NCBI GenBank assembly: GCA_947489705.1
Contig: CANLEQ010000006.1
Coordinates: 155,884 to 219,883, forward strand
DNA from: an uncultured Paracoccaceae bacterium
GTDB lineage: Bacteria; Pseudomonadota; Alphaproteobacteria; Rhodobacterales; Rhodobacteraceae
Reading direction: 5' to 3'
DNA: 64,000 nucleotides
Numbering within the stretch: position 1 is the first letter of the stretch; each line of letters starts with the position of its first letter. Shown here piece by piece: positions 34,331 through 42,682 of this stretch. Position numbers and translations under genes: made by a program. The notes beneath the pieces were generated by a model that did not search any database, was not told the origin of the DNA, and was given only the letters and a program-made list of their open reading frames with translations.

Positions 34331-35296
34331 GTGAACAAGCGCGCCGCCCTGCCGGACGCGACGTCGGACCAGCGACTGGACCTCGCGGCACGCGCAGCGT
34401 GGCTTTCCTATGAGAAGGCGCGGACGCAGGACCAGATCGCGAATGAACTCCACGTCTCGCGCCAAGTGGTGCAGCGCCTGATCGCCCTTGCGCACAGCGC
34501 GCAGCTGATCGAGTTCCGGCTGAAGCACAAGCTCGCGGACTGCATCTCGCTGGCCGAGGAGGTGCGCGACAGGTTCGGCCTCCGGTCGTGCGAGGTCGCC
34601 CCCGCCGAAACCGGCTCGAGCGAGGACATACCGAGTGTGGGCGCCGCCGGTGCGCGGTTTCTCGAACTGGTCGCCACGCCGCGCGAGCCGATCGTCCTCG
34701 GCCTCGGCAACGGCCGGACGATGCGCGAGGTCTCGCACAGGTTGTCGCGGATGGACCGCCCCAGATGCCGCTGCGTATCGCTGATGGGCAATCTCACGCG
34801 CGACGGACGGGCCAGCAATCACGACGTGGTCACCTGGGTCGCCGACCGGCTCGGCGCCGAATGCTACCCGCGCCCCATGCCGGTCGTCGCGAACACGCCG
34901 GCCGAGCGCGAGGTACTTCATGCGCAACACGGCTCGCGGTCGATTACCGATCTGGTGCGCAAGGCCGACCTGCTCATCATGGGGATCGGCTACTGGGGCG
35001 ACAACGCGTCGCTTCTGAGGGACGGGTTTCTCGACGTCGAGGAGACACGTTCGGCGATGGCTGCGGGCGCCGTGGGAGAATTTCTGGGTTATGCGATCGA
35101 CGCGAGCGGCGCGATCGTCGAGGCCGACTACCATGCGCGCGTCACCTCCTACCGGCCCGAACCGGATCAGTGCCGACCGGTGGTGATCGTCGCCTCGGGC
35201 GAGAAACGCGCGCCGGCGATCCGTGCAGCGCTGAGAGGGCGCCTCGCCAACGGCCTGATCACCGATGCCAACACGGCGAGGATCCTTCTACAATGA
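34331..35296 (+). CDS. SorC-family sugar-responsive transcriptional regulator
   Basis: A 321-residue regulator: winged-helix segment (about 18-65, with EKARTQDQIANELHVSRQVV) and SorC sugar-binding domain (VLGLGNGRTMREVSHRL, LLIMGIGYWGDNASL). GTG at 34331 is preceded by AAGGGGA; ATG at 34304 is an alternative. It is distinct in sequence from the regulator at 4270. Directly upstream of the TRAP transporter genes, which it probably controls in response to a phosphorylated sugar or sugar acid. Confidence 0.85.
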   Translation: MNKRAALPDATSDQRLDLAARAAWLSYEKARTQDQIANELHVSRQVVQRLIALAHSAQLIEFRLKHKLADCISLAEEVRDRFGLRSCEVAPAETGSSEDIPSVGAAGARFLELVATPREPIVLGLGNGRTMREVSHRLSRMDRPRCRCVSLMGNLTRDGRASNHDVVTWVADRLGAECYPRPMPVVANTPAEREVLHAQHGSRSITDLVRKADLLIMGIGYWGDNASLLRDGFLDVEETRSAMAAGAVGEFLGYAIDASGAIVEADYHARVTSYRPEPDQCRPVVIVASGEKRAPAIRAALRGRLANGLITDANTARILLQ

Positions 35297-35355
35297 CCCG
35301 CCCGCGCGGCGATGCGGGGCGGACGAGACGAGCAACAGCCGGAGGAGAACGACAG

Positions 35356-36351
35356 ATGAGACATTACCGCAAGACGCTGAGCGCCTCGATGGTCGCGCTG
35401 GTCGCCGTCGCCGGACAGGCGGGCGCCGAGACCACATGGTCGCTCTTCACCCCGTTCACGACGAATGACAAGCCGACCCAGCTTTACCGCGATTTCGCGG
35501 CGGATGTGTCCGAGGCCACCGGAGGCGACCTCGTGATCGAGGTCTATTCCTCCGGCGAGCTGCCCTACAAGAACACCGACGTACTCAAGGCGCTCGCGAC
35601 CGACCAGATCCAGATCGCGGACCTCGCGCTCGGGGCCGTGGCCGGCGACGTGCCGGAACTCACCGTGTTCGGCCTGCCGTTCCTCTGCACCTCCATGGAC
35701 GGGTTCTACGAAGCCATCGACGCCGCGATGCCGACGATCAACGCGCGGCTTCAGGAAAAATTCCGGGTGCATGCGCTTGCCGGCTGGACGATGCCGCCGC
35801 AGCAGATCTGGCTGCGCGACACCGTCGAGAGCATCGACGGGCTCGACGGGCTGAAGATCCGGACCTGGAACAAGATGCAGGTCGACATGCTCGACCATCT
35901 CGGGGGATCCGGCGTGGCGATCACGCCGGCCGAGGTGATCCCCGCGCTCCAGCGCGGCGTCGTCGACGGGGCGATCACGGCGGTGATCCCGGCCTATGAC
36001 TGGCGCCTCTACGAAGTCGCGGAAGCCGGCTACATGATGAATTTCACCGTGACCGACCAGCTCATCGCGGTGAACGACGCGGCCTTCGAGGCGCTTTCGC
36101 CCGAGGCCCGGGATGCGCTCGAGCAGACGGCCGCCGAATGGGAAGGCAAGTTCAAGGACGCGATCGGAGAGGCCGCGAACGAGGCGGCCGCGAACCTCGA
36201 GGCCGAGGGCATGACCCTCATCACGCCCACCGACGCGGACTTCGCGGCGGCGCGCGAGGCGACGCAGCCGATCTGGGCGGCATGGGCGGAGGGCAACGGC
36301 GACGTCGCGGCCACGCTTCTCGACCAGGTCGACGGCGCCTGTTCGGGCTGA
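35356..36351 (+). CDS. dctP: TRAP transporter substrate-binding protein (DctP)
   Basis: A 331-residue periplasmic receptor. Signal peptide about 1-24 (ends QAGAE). DctP-family motifs: GGDLVIEVYSSGELPY (about 52-67), GLKIRTWNKMQVDML with the conserved arginine that binds a ligand carboxylate (about 168-182), and LGGSGVAITPAEVIPALQRG (about 185-204). GGAGGAG ribosome site. With the SorC regulator and an SMP-30-type lactonase in the operon, a sugar acid is the likely ligand. Confidence 0.92.
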   Translation: MRHYRKTLSASMVALVAVAGQAGAETTWSLFTPFTTNDKPTQLYRDFAADVSEATGGDLVIEVYSSGELPYKNTDVLKALATDQIQIADLALGAVAGDVPELTVFGLPFLCTSMDGFYEAIDAAMPTINARLQEKFRVHALAGWTMPPQQIWLRDTVESIDGLDGLKIRTWNKMQVDMLDHLGGSGVAITPAEVIPALQRGVVDGAITAVIPAYDWRLYEVAEAGYMMNFTVTDQLIAVNDAAFEALSPEARDALEQTAAEWEGKFKDAIGEAANEAAANLEAEGMTLITPTDADFAAAREATQPIWAAWAEGNGDVAATLLDQVDGACSG

Positions 36352-36359
36352 GGCGCGCG

Positions 36360-36911
36360 GTGCTCCTGCCTCAGCGGGACGACGAGGCGGCGTTCGCGGC
36401 CGCGCTGCCCCGGTGGTTGCGCGGTCTGCGCCGGGGGCTCGACCTTGTCGCGGGTGGCCTCCTCGCCCTCGCGATGGCGGTGCTCGCGATGGTCTTCGTG
36501 CTCATGAATGTCGAGATCCTCAGCCGCACGCTGCTCGGCGTTTCGACATTGGTGGCCGACGAATATGCCGGCTACGGCTTTGCCCTCACCATCACGGCGG
36601 GCCTGACCTATGCGCACCGGTCCGACGCCCTGTTGCGGGTCGATTTCGGCATCGACCGCATGCCGCGCTGGCTCCGGGCCGTATCCCTGGGGCTGGCGAG
36701 CCTCCTCGGGTTCACGGCGGCGGGATTCGCGGCCTATGTCGGCTACAAGGTCTGGGCGCTGAGCTGGCTGTTTGATTCCGCATCCGCTTTCGCGTCGAGC
36801 ACGCCGCTTTGGTTGCCGCAGGCGGCCATCCCGCTCGGTTTCGGCGTTCTGGCCCTGTCCTTCGCCGAGGACTTTCTGAGCCGCTTCTTCCAGGTCGCAC
36901 GAGGAATTTGA
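36360..36911 (+). CDS. dctQ: TRAP transporter small permease (DctQ)
   Basis: A 183-residue four-helix membrane protein of the DctQ family, with NVEILSRTLLG (about 51-61) and YGFALTITAGLTYAHRSDALLRVDF (loop between helices 2 and 3). The frame is open into the binding-protein gene; GTG at 36360 is the most reasonable start because it begins just after the DctP stop. Partners the large permease. Confidence 0.85.
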   Translation: MLLPQRDDEAAFAAALPRWLRGLRRGLDLVAGGLLALAMAVLAMVFVLMNVEILSRTLLGVSTLVADEYAGYGFALTITAGLTYAHRSDALLRVDFGIDRMPRWLRAVSLGLASLLGFTAAGFAAYVGYKVWALSWLFDSASAFASSTPLWLPQAAIPLGFGVLALSFAEDFLSRFFQVARGI

Positions 36912-36912
36912 G

Positions 36913-38213
36913 ATGGGATGGCCCGAGACGCTTCTGCTCTACGGCGCCCTCATCGGCGTGTTCCTCTACGGGGGCGCGCTGATCGGGGCCGCCATCGGGA
37001 TCGTCGGCATTGTCGGCGTCACGCTCGCGACGGGCATCCGCCTGTGGCCGACCTTCGGCGACATCATCTGGAACACCGCGACGAGCTTCACGCTGGTGGC
37101 GATCCCGCTCTTCGTGCTGATGGGCGAGATCATCCTGCGCAGCGGTCTTGCACGCAGGTTCTATGGCGGCGTCGCGGAGGTGCTGCGCGGCATGCCGGGG
37201 CACTCGCCCATACCAACATCGTCGGATGCGCCGCCTTCTCGGCACTTGCAGGCTCGACGGTCGCCGCGGCGATGAGTGTCGGCACCGTGGCCATTCCCGA
37301 AATGCGCCGGCGCGGCTACGACAATCTTCTCACGCTGGGCTCGCTGACCGGCGGCGGCTGCCTCGGTATCCTGATCCCGCCGAGCATTCCGATGATCGTC
37401 TATGCCTCGATCACCCAGACCTCGGTCCTCGCGGTCTTCATGGCCGGGATCCTGCCCGGCCTGCTGCTGGCGCTGGCCTTCGTCCTCTACATCGCGATCC
37501 GGGTACTGGTTCAGCCGGGCCTTGCGCCACGGAACGGGGCCGACGGCGCGGCGACGGGCGGGCGGCTCAAGGGCCTGCGCGATTGTCTGCCCGTGGCCCT
37601 GCTGATCCTTGCGGTGATCGGCTCGATGTATTTCGGGATCGTGACCCCCACCGAGGCCTCCGCCTTCGGTTGCCTGCTGTCGCTGATCCTCGGCGTGTTC
37701 TATCGCGACCTCGATCTCGCCTCGCTCTTCGCCGCGTTCCGCAACGCCGTGATCACGAGTTGCGTGGTGATGTTCATCACGATCTTCGCACAGTTCTTGT
37801 CCTTCGCGGTCACGGCGTCGGGCGTCAGCCGCGGCCTGTCGGGCGCGCTGGCGCAGGCCGATATCGGTCCCTTCGCGTTCTTTCTGCTGCTGATCGCGAT
37901 ATACGTGGCCATCGGCATGTTCATCGACGGCCTGTCGATCATGCTTCTGACGGTCCCGGTGCTGTTCCCGGTCTTTCAGGTGATGGGCTACGATCCGGTC
38001 TGGATGGGCGTGGTCCTCGTCCTGCTCATCGAGCTCGGGGCCCTGACGCCGCCAATGGGGCTCAACCTCTTCGCCGTGCAGTCGATATCGCACGCGCCGC
38101 TCGGCGTCATCGGCCGATCGTCGCTCCCCTATGCGCTGATCATCCTGGGGTTCTGCCTGCTCATGTACGCCGTGCCGCAGATTGCGCTGCTGCTGCCCGA
38201 TCTCGCCAGATAG
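36913..38213 (+). pseudogene. dctM: TRAP transporter large permease (DctM), one-base frameshift
   Basis: DctM is the ion-coupled transport subunit, normally about 425-430 residues. Residues 1-95 are read from ATG 36913 (ETLLLYGALIGVFLYGG to GGVAEVLRGMPG). The rest, beginning ALAHTNIVGCAAFSALAG, is in the next frame to the stop at 38213. The break is at the G-run 37197-37200: adding one G restores a continuous family-length protein. Downstream sequence is otherwise perfect (PPSIPMIVYA, TPPMGLNLFAVQ), so either a very recent mutation, a sequencing error in a homopolymer, or a slippage site. As written the product would stop after 120 residues. Confidence 0.88.
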
Positions 38214-38228
38214 GAAGGAAACCGGACC

Positions 38229-39137
38229 ATGTTCGCCCCGCCGCCACGCAAGACCGCCGACATCTTCGCCGAGTTGCCCGAGCCGCTGCGCATGCACGGC
38301 GAGCCCTCGGAATGGCGGGACGGGCAAGTGGGCCCCCTGCCCGAGCATTCGCTGCTGGAAGGTCCCGCCTATGACCGCGACGGGCGGCTCTGGTGCGTCG
38401 ACATTGCCTACGGGCGCATCTTCCGCGTCTCGCCGGACGGACGGTTCGAGACGATGATCCGGTATGACGGCGAACCGAACGGCCTTGCCTTTCACGCGGA
38501 CGGGCGGCTTTTCGTGGCCGATTACAAGAACGGCATCATGGTCTTCGACAGGGAGAGCGGCCGCATCGCACCCTTCCTCCAGCGCCACAATCTCGAGCGG
38601 TTGAAGGCGGTCAACGACCTTACCTTCGCCTCGAATGGCGACCTCTATTTCACCGATCAGGGCCTGACGGGGATGCACGATCCGACGGGACGCGTGTTCC
38701 GCGTGCGCGCGGACGGGACCGTCGACAGGCTGCTCGACAATGTCCCGAGCCCCAACGGACTAGTCGTCTCGCCCGATGGCGCCACGCTCTATGTGGCCGT
38801 CACCCGGGCCAATGCGGTCTGGCGGGTGCCGCTGACGCCGGGGGGCGGTGTTGCCAAGGTCGGGGTCTTCATCCAGCTGAGCGGCGGCGGCGGTCCCGAT
38901 GGCCTTGCGATCGACCGGGATGGCGGATTGGCGATCTGCCATATCGGTCTCGGCGTCGTCTGGCTGATGACGCCGCGGGGCGAGCCCGCGATGCGGATCG
39001 ATTCACCCTGTGGGCTGCACACGACGAACACCGCTTTCATGCCCGGCGGCCGCAAGGAAATCGTCATCACCGAATCCGAGACCGGAACGCTTCTCAAATG
39101 CAAGGTACCGGTAGCGGGCCTGCCGCTTTTCGGCTGA
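38229..39137 (+). CDS. SMP-30/gluconolactonase/LRE family protein
   Basis: A 302-residue six-bladed beta-propeller lactonase. Family features include the metal-binding glutamate region in LLEGPAYDRDGRLWCVD (about 39-55), EPNGLAFHADGRLFVADY (about 83-100), NDLTFASNGDLYFTDQG (about 131-147) and PSPNGLVVSPDG (about 174-185). Such enzymes hydrolyse sugar lactones to sugar acids. Last gene of the TRAP operon, 15 bases after the permease; probably converts the imported compound or its first oxidation product. Confidence 0.88.
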   Translation: MFAPPPRKTADIFAELPEPLRMHGEPSEWRDGQVGPLPEHSLLEGPAYDRDGRLWCVDIAYGRIFRVSPDGRFETMIRYDGEPNGLAFHADGRLFVADYKNGIMVFDRESGRIAPFLQRHNLERLKAVNDLTFASNGDLYFTDQGLTGMHDPTGRVFRVRADGTVDRLLDNVPSPNGLVVSPDGATLYVAVTRANAVWRVPLTPGGGVAKVGVFIQLSGGGGPDGLAIDRDGGLAICHIGLGVVWLMTPRGEPAMRIDSPCGLHTTNTAFMPGGRKEIVITESETGTLLKCKVPVAGLPLFG

Positions 39138-39213
39138 CAGGCCGAACCCGAGGAAGGCCGACGGGCGGAAGCCTCGTTGAACCGACGGCATCTTGCCAAA
39201 GCCGCGAGCGCCC

Positions 39214-39245
39214 CCTATGTGTATCCCATAGGAGAATAATACACA
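39214..39245. promoter_or_regulatory. Candidate VapB/VapBC operator
   Basis: Two inverted repeats overlap just before the antitoxin start: CCTATG-N7-CATAGG (39214-39232) and TGTGTAT-N14-ATACACA (39218-39245). Toxin-antitoxin operons are usually repressed by their own complex at such dyads. Confidence 0.6.
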
Positions 39246-39439
39246 TGCGCACCAATATCGTGATCGACGACGACCTCATCGCTTCGGCAATGGCCGCGAC
39301 CGGGGCCACGACGAAGCGCGAGGCCGTAGAGCTTGGTCTCAAGGCGCTTCTTCGGCTGCGCCGTCAAGCGGAGCTGCGGCAATTGCGGGGCTGCGTCGCC
39401 TGGCAAGGTGATCTGGAGACGATGCGAACCGACGGATGA
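39245..39439 (+). CDS. vapB: VapB-type antitoxin
   Basis: A 64-residue antitoxin of the VapB family 2 style (RHH-like): RTNIVIDDDLIASAMAATG (2-20) forms the DNA-binding strand and helix, TKREAVELGLKALLRL the second helix, and the C-terminal tail with LRGCVAWQGDLETMR would wrap the toxin. AGGAG lies ten bases before ATG. It overlaps the toxin gene by four bases (ATGA). Confidence 0.9.
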   Translation: MRTNIVIDDDLIASAMAATGATTKREAVELGLKALLRLRRQAELRQLRGCVAWQGDLETMRTDG

Positions 39440-39843
39440 TCCTGGTCGATTCGAGTGTCTGGATCGACTATTTCCACGGCACGCGGAACACGCAGACGGA
39501 TCTGCTCGATCGCCTGCTCGGGCTCGAGCCCGTGGCGATCGGCGACCTGATCCTGACCGAAGTGCTTCAGGGCTTCGGATCGGATCGCGCCTTCGAGGAG
39601 GCGCGGAACCTTTTCGCCGCGCTCGACGTGATCGAGATCGCCGGGCCCGCCGTCGCCCTGGAAGCGGCCCGCAACTTTCGGCGTCTGCGCGCCAGGGGCG
39701 TTACGATCCGCAAGACCATCGACACCCTGATCGCCACGCGCTGCATCGCCGATCGCGTCCCGCTTCTTTTCACCGACCGGGATTTTCAACCGTTCGTCGA
39801 GCATCTCGGCCTGATATCGGCAGTCGAACCCGATCCGCGATAG
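39436..39843 (+). CDS. vapC: VapC-type PIN-domain toxin ribonuclease
   Basis: A 135-residue PIN-domain nuclease. The acidic metal-binding residues are visible: D4 in ILVDSSVWIDYF, the glutamate in LTEVLQGF (about 42), the aspartate in RKTIDTLIATRC (about 97) and LLFTDRDFQPF (about 115-119). Such toxins cut tRNA or rRNA and are neutralised by VapB. Complete and apparently functional. Confidence 0.92.
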   Translation: MILVDSSVWIDYFHGTRNTQTDLLDRLLGLEPVAIGDLILTEVLQGFGSDRAFEEARNLFAALDVIEIAGPAVALEAARNFRRLRARGVTIRKTIDTLIATRCIADRVPLLFTDRDFQPFVEHLGLISAVEPDPR

Positions 39844-39852
39844 GCGCTGCCC

Positions 39853-40692
39853 CTATGCCGCCTTCGCAAGCGCGTCGAAGGCGCGCAGGCGGGTGATCAG
39901 CGCTTCCATCCTGTCCACCGGGATCATGTTGGGCCCGTCCGATGGCGCGTTGTCGGGATCCTCGTGCGTCTCGATGAAGAGCCCCGAGACCCCCACCGCG
40001 CAGGCAGCCCGCGCCAGTACGGGAGCAAATTCGCGCTGCCCGCCCGAGGTGGCGCCCTGCCCGCCCGGCTGCTGCACCGAGTGCGTCGCGTCGAACACCA
40101 CTGGATAGCCGGTCCTGGCCATCACCGGCAGGCCACGGAAATCGGAAACAAGCGTGTTGTAGCCAAAGCTCGTGCCGCGATCGCAGAGCAGGATGCGGTC
40201 GTTGCCGGTAGAGGCGATCTTGGCGGCGACGTTCTCCATGTCCCAGGGCGCCAGGAACTGGCCCTTCTTGACGTTGATCGCGGCGCCGGTCTCGCCGGCG
40301 GCGAGAAGCAGGTCGGTCTGGCGGCAGAGAAAGGCGGGGATCTGGATCACGTCGCAAGCCTCGCCCGCCAGGGCGCAATGATCGGGCAGGTGGACATCCG
40401 TCAGCGTCGGACACCCGAACTCGTCGCGGATCTTCGACAGGATCGACAATCCCTCCTCGATCCCGAGCCCGCGCTGCGTTCCGATCGACGAGCGGTTAGC
40501 CTTATCGTAGCTGGCCTTGAAGATGAATTTCGTACCGGTCGCGGCGCAGGCCTCGGCGATGCGCGTCGTCATCATCCGCGCGTGATCGAGGCTCTCGAGC
40601 TGGCACGGCCCGGTGATGAGCGCGAAGGGCGCCCGACCTCCGACGGCGACGCCGCCTATGTCGACCGTTTTCGTCTCGACGAAATCCATCAC
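39853..40692 (-). CDS. kdsA: 3-deoxy-8-phosphooctulonate synthase
   Basis: Condenses phosphoenolpyruvate with arabinose 5-phosphate to KDO 8-phosphate, the first committed step of KDO synthesis for lipopolysaccharide or capsule. The 279-residue length is normal. Motifs: FALITGPCQLESLDHA (about 23-38), KASYDKANRSS (about 59-69), GTQRGLGIEEGL, DVHLPDHC and FDATHSVQQPGGQ (about 197-209). ATG overlaps the kdsB stop. Last gene of the kdsD-kdsB-kdsA operon. Confidence 0.95.
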   Translation of the reverse strand: MMDFVETKTVDIGGVAVGGRAPFALITGPCQLESLDHARMMTTRIAEACAATGTKFIFKASYDKANRSSIGTQRGLGIEEGLSILSKIRDEFGCPTLTDVHLPDHCALAGEACDVIQIPAFLCRQTDLLLAAGETGAAINVKKGQFLAPWDMENVAAKIASTGNDRILLCDRGTSFGYNTLVSDFRGLPVMARTGYPVVFDATHSVQQPGGQGATSGGQREFAPVLARAACAVGVSGLFIETHEDPDNAPSDGPNMIPVDRMEALITRLRAFDALAKAA

Positions 40693-41483
40693 GCCATCTC
40701 CTTCAACGCGGCCTCGATGCGGGGAATGTCCTCGGGGTTGTTGAGCTCCCAGAAGACTCGGCCATGGCCCTCCACCTCCACGCAGGCGAGCGACGTCCCG
40801 TTTTCCAGGAACCTCAGCTGCTCCAGCCCCTCGAGCCCTTCGAGCGTGCCCGGGGCCCAGCCGATATAGGCCCGGAGCGCCGCCGGGCGGTAGGCATAGA
40901 CGCCAACATGGTGGAACACCGGGATGGGATCGGGCAGCCGGCCGGGATCGATATAGGGGATCACCTCCTTGGAAAAATAAAGCGCGTGACCGCGGGCGTC
41001 GAACACCGCCGTGGTGCCGCCCACCCGGCCCGCCTCACGATCCTCGCGGAAATGGCCATAGGTGAGCGCGTCGCAGCGCAGCACGGGCGTCGCAACCTCG
41101 GCCAATGCATCGCGGTCCATCGCCGCCATCAGATCCTCGATGAACCAGGGGGGCGTCAGAAGTGCGTCGCCCTGCAGGTTCACCACCAGATCGGCGTCGA
41201 GACCGCCCGTCACGATCGCCTCGGCACAGCGTTCGGTGCCGTTGCGTGCGTCGGACGACGTCATGATCACGGCGCCGCCGAAGTCACGGACGTGATCCGC
41301 GATGCGCTCGTCGTCGGTGACCACATGCACCTCGGCCACCCCGCGTACGGCGCAGGCCGCGTCCCAGCTCATCCGGATGAGGCTGCGGCGGGTGCCGTCG
41401 GGCAGCGTGAGTTCCGCCAGGGGCTTGCCCGGGTACCGGCTCGACGCGTAGCGCGCCGGAATGAGGATCACGGTCTTCATCAT
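40689..41483 (-). CDS. kdsB: 3-deoxy-manno-octulosonate cytidylyltransferase
   Basis: Activates KDO as CMP-KDO. 264 residues. N-terminal nucleotide loop IPARYASSRYPGKPLAEL (about 6-23), MTSSDARNGTERCAEA and NLQGDALLTPPWFIEDL (about 101-117), YSKE-type YFSKEVIPYIDPG, and HHVGVYAYRPAAL are hallmark KdsB regions. ATGATG at 41478-41483; the upstream codon couples to the kdsD stop. Confidence 0.95.
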   Translation of the reverse strand: MMKTVILIPARYASSRYPGKPLAELTLPDGTRRSLIRMSWDAACAVRGVAEVHVVTDDERIADHVRDFGGAVIMTSSDARNGTERCAEAIVTGGLDADLVVNLQGDALLTPPWFIEDLMAAMDRDALAEVATPVLRCDALTYGHFREDREAGRVGGTTAVFDARGHALYFSKEVIPYIDPGRLPDPIPVFHHVGVYAYRPAALRAYIGWAPGTLEGLEGLEQLRFLENGTSLACVEVEGHGRVFWELNNPEDIPRIEAALKEMA

Positions 41484-42463
41484 TTCACCCCGGCCCGCAG
41501 GCAATCCTGGATATGGAGGACCCCGATGGGCCGATCTTCGTCCTCGACCACCGCGAGGGCGGTGATCTTGCGCTCGTTCATCAGTGCAAGCGCTTCCGCG
41601 GTCAAGCGATCGCTGCGCACCGTGATCGGCGTCTTGTTGGCGATGTCGCCGGCGCGCCGGTCCATGAGCCCGACCATGTTGCGCCGCAGGTCGCCGTCCG
41701 AGATCACCCCGACAAGCCGCCCGTCCGCCACGACCAGCGCCAGACCGAGGCTTTTCGAAGTCATCGTGACAAGCGTCTCGCCCATCGGCGTGTCGGGCGC
41801 CACGAGCGGCAGTGCGGAACCCGTCCGCATCAGCTGCCCCACGGTCGAGACCTGCGCGCCGAGCCGGCCGCCGGGGTGGTACACGCGGAAATGGTCCGGG
41901 GTGAACGCCCGCAGCTTCATGAGCGCGACCGCAAGCGCATCGCCGAGCGCCAGCGTGAGCGTCGTCGAGGTGGTCGGCGCCATTCCGATCGCACAGGCCT
42001 CCGGCGCGTCCGGCAGGGTCAACCGCAGATCCGCGGCGCGCATCAGGGTGCTGTCGGGGCGCGAAGAGATGGCGATGAGCGGCACGGAAAACCGTCTCGT
42101 ATAGGCGACGAGATCCCGCAACTCGCCGGTTTCACCGGAATTGGACAGGAGAAGGCAGATATCGTCGCGGCCGATCATGCCCATATCGCCGTGGCTCGCC
42201 TCGGTTGCATGGACGAAGTAGGAGGGCGTCCCGGTCGAGGCCAGCGTCGCCGAAATCTTGCGGCCGATATGGCCGGACTTACCGACCCCGGAGACGACAA
42301 CGCGACCCTGCGACTTCAGGATCAGGTCGACCGCGGCACCGAAATCCGCGGGGAGTTCACGCTCAAGCCGGATCAGCGCGTCGGCTTCGATCCTGAGGAC
42401 GCGCTGCGCCTCGGCCTCCGCCTCGCCGTCGGCGCCATTATCTGCTGCCCGCTCGAGTGTCAC
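41480..42463 (-). CDS. kdsD: Arabinose-5-phosphate isomerase (KdsD/KpsF family)
   Basis: Interconverts ribulose 5-phosphate and arabinose 5-phosphate, the sugar precursor of KDO. The 327-residue protein has an SIS domain (about 40-190; GVGKSGHIGRKISATLAST, LLSNSGETGEL, PTTSTTLTLALGDALAVAL) and two CBS domains (about 205-262 and 272-325). First gene of the operon; transcribed away from the amidase gene at 42683. Confidence 0.93.
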   Translation of the reverse strand: MTLERAADNGADGEAEAEAQRVLRIEADALIRLERELPADFGAAVDLILKSQGRVVVSGVGKSGHIGRKISATLASTGTPSYFVHATEASHGDMGMIGRDDICLLLSNSGETGELRDLVAYTRRFSVPLIAISSRPDSTLMRAADLRLTLPDAPEACAIGMAPTTSTTLTLALGDALAVALMKLRAFTPDHFRVYHPGGRLGAQVSTVGQLMRTGSALPLVAPDTPMGETLVTMTSKSLGLALVVADGRLVGVISDGDLRRNMVGLMDRRAGDIANKTPITVRSDRLTAEALALMNERKITALAVVEDEDRPIGVLHIQDCLRAGVK

Positions 42464-42682
42464 CTTGCACGCTCCTGCTCCTTGGCCCGCGAGGAAATTC
42501 CGTGCCCCCTATCATATCGGGTGTCCGACCGGAAGTTGCACCCGGGAGGGCCAAGGGACATCCGCCCGCCGGATCCGTGCGACTCAAAGCGTTGCACCGT
42601 GCCTGCCACAACGCCGGTTCCAATTCACGAGGGTTGCGTCAAGCTGGCCCCCGAAGATTCGCCATTCCGAAGGACGACGCCG

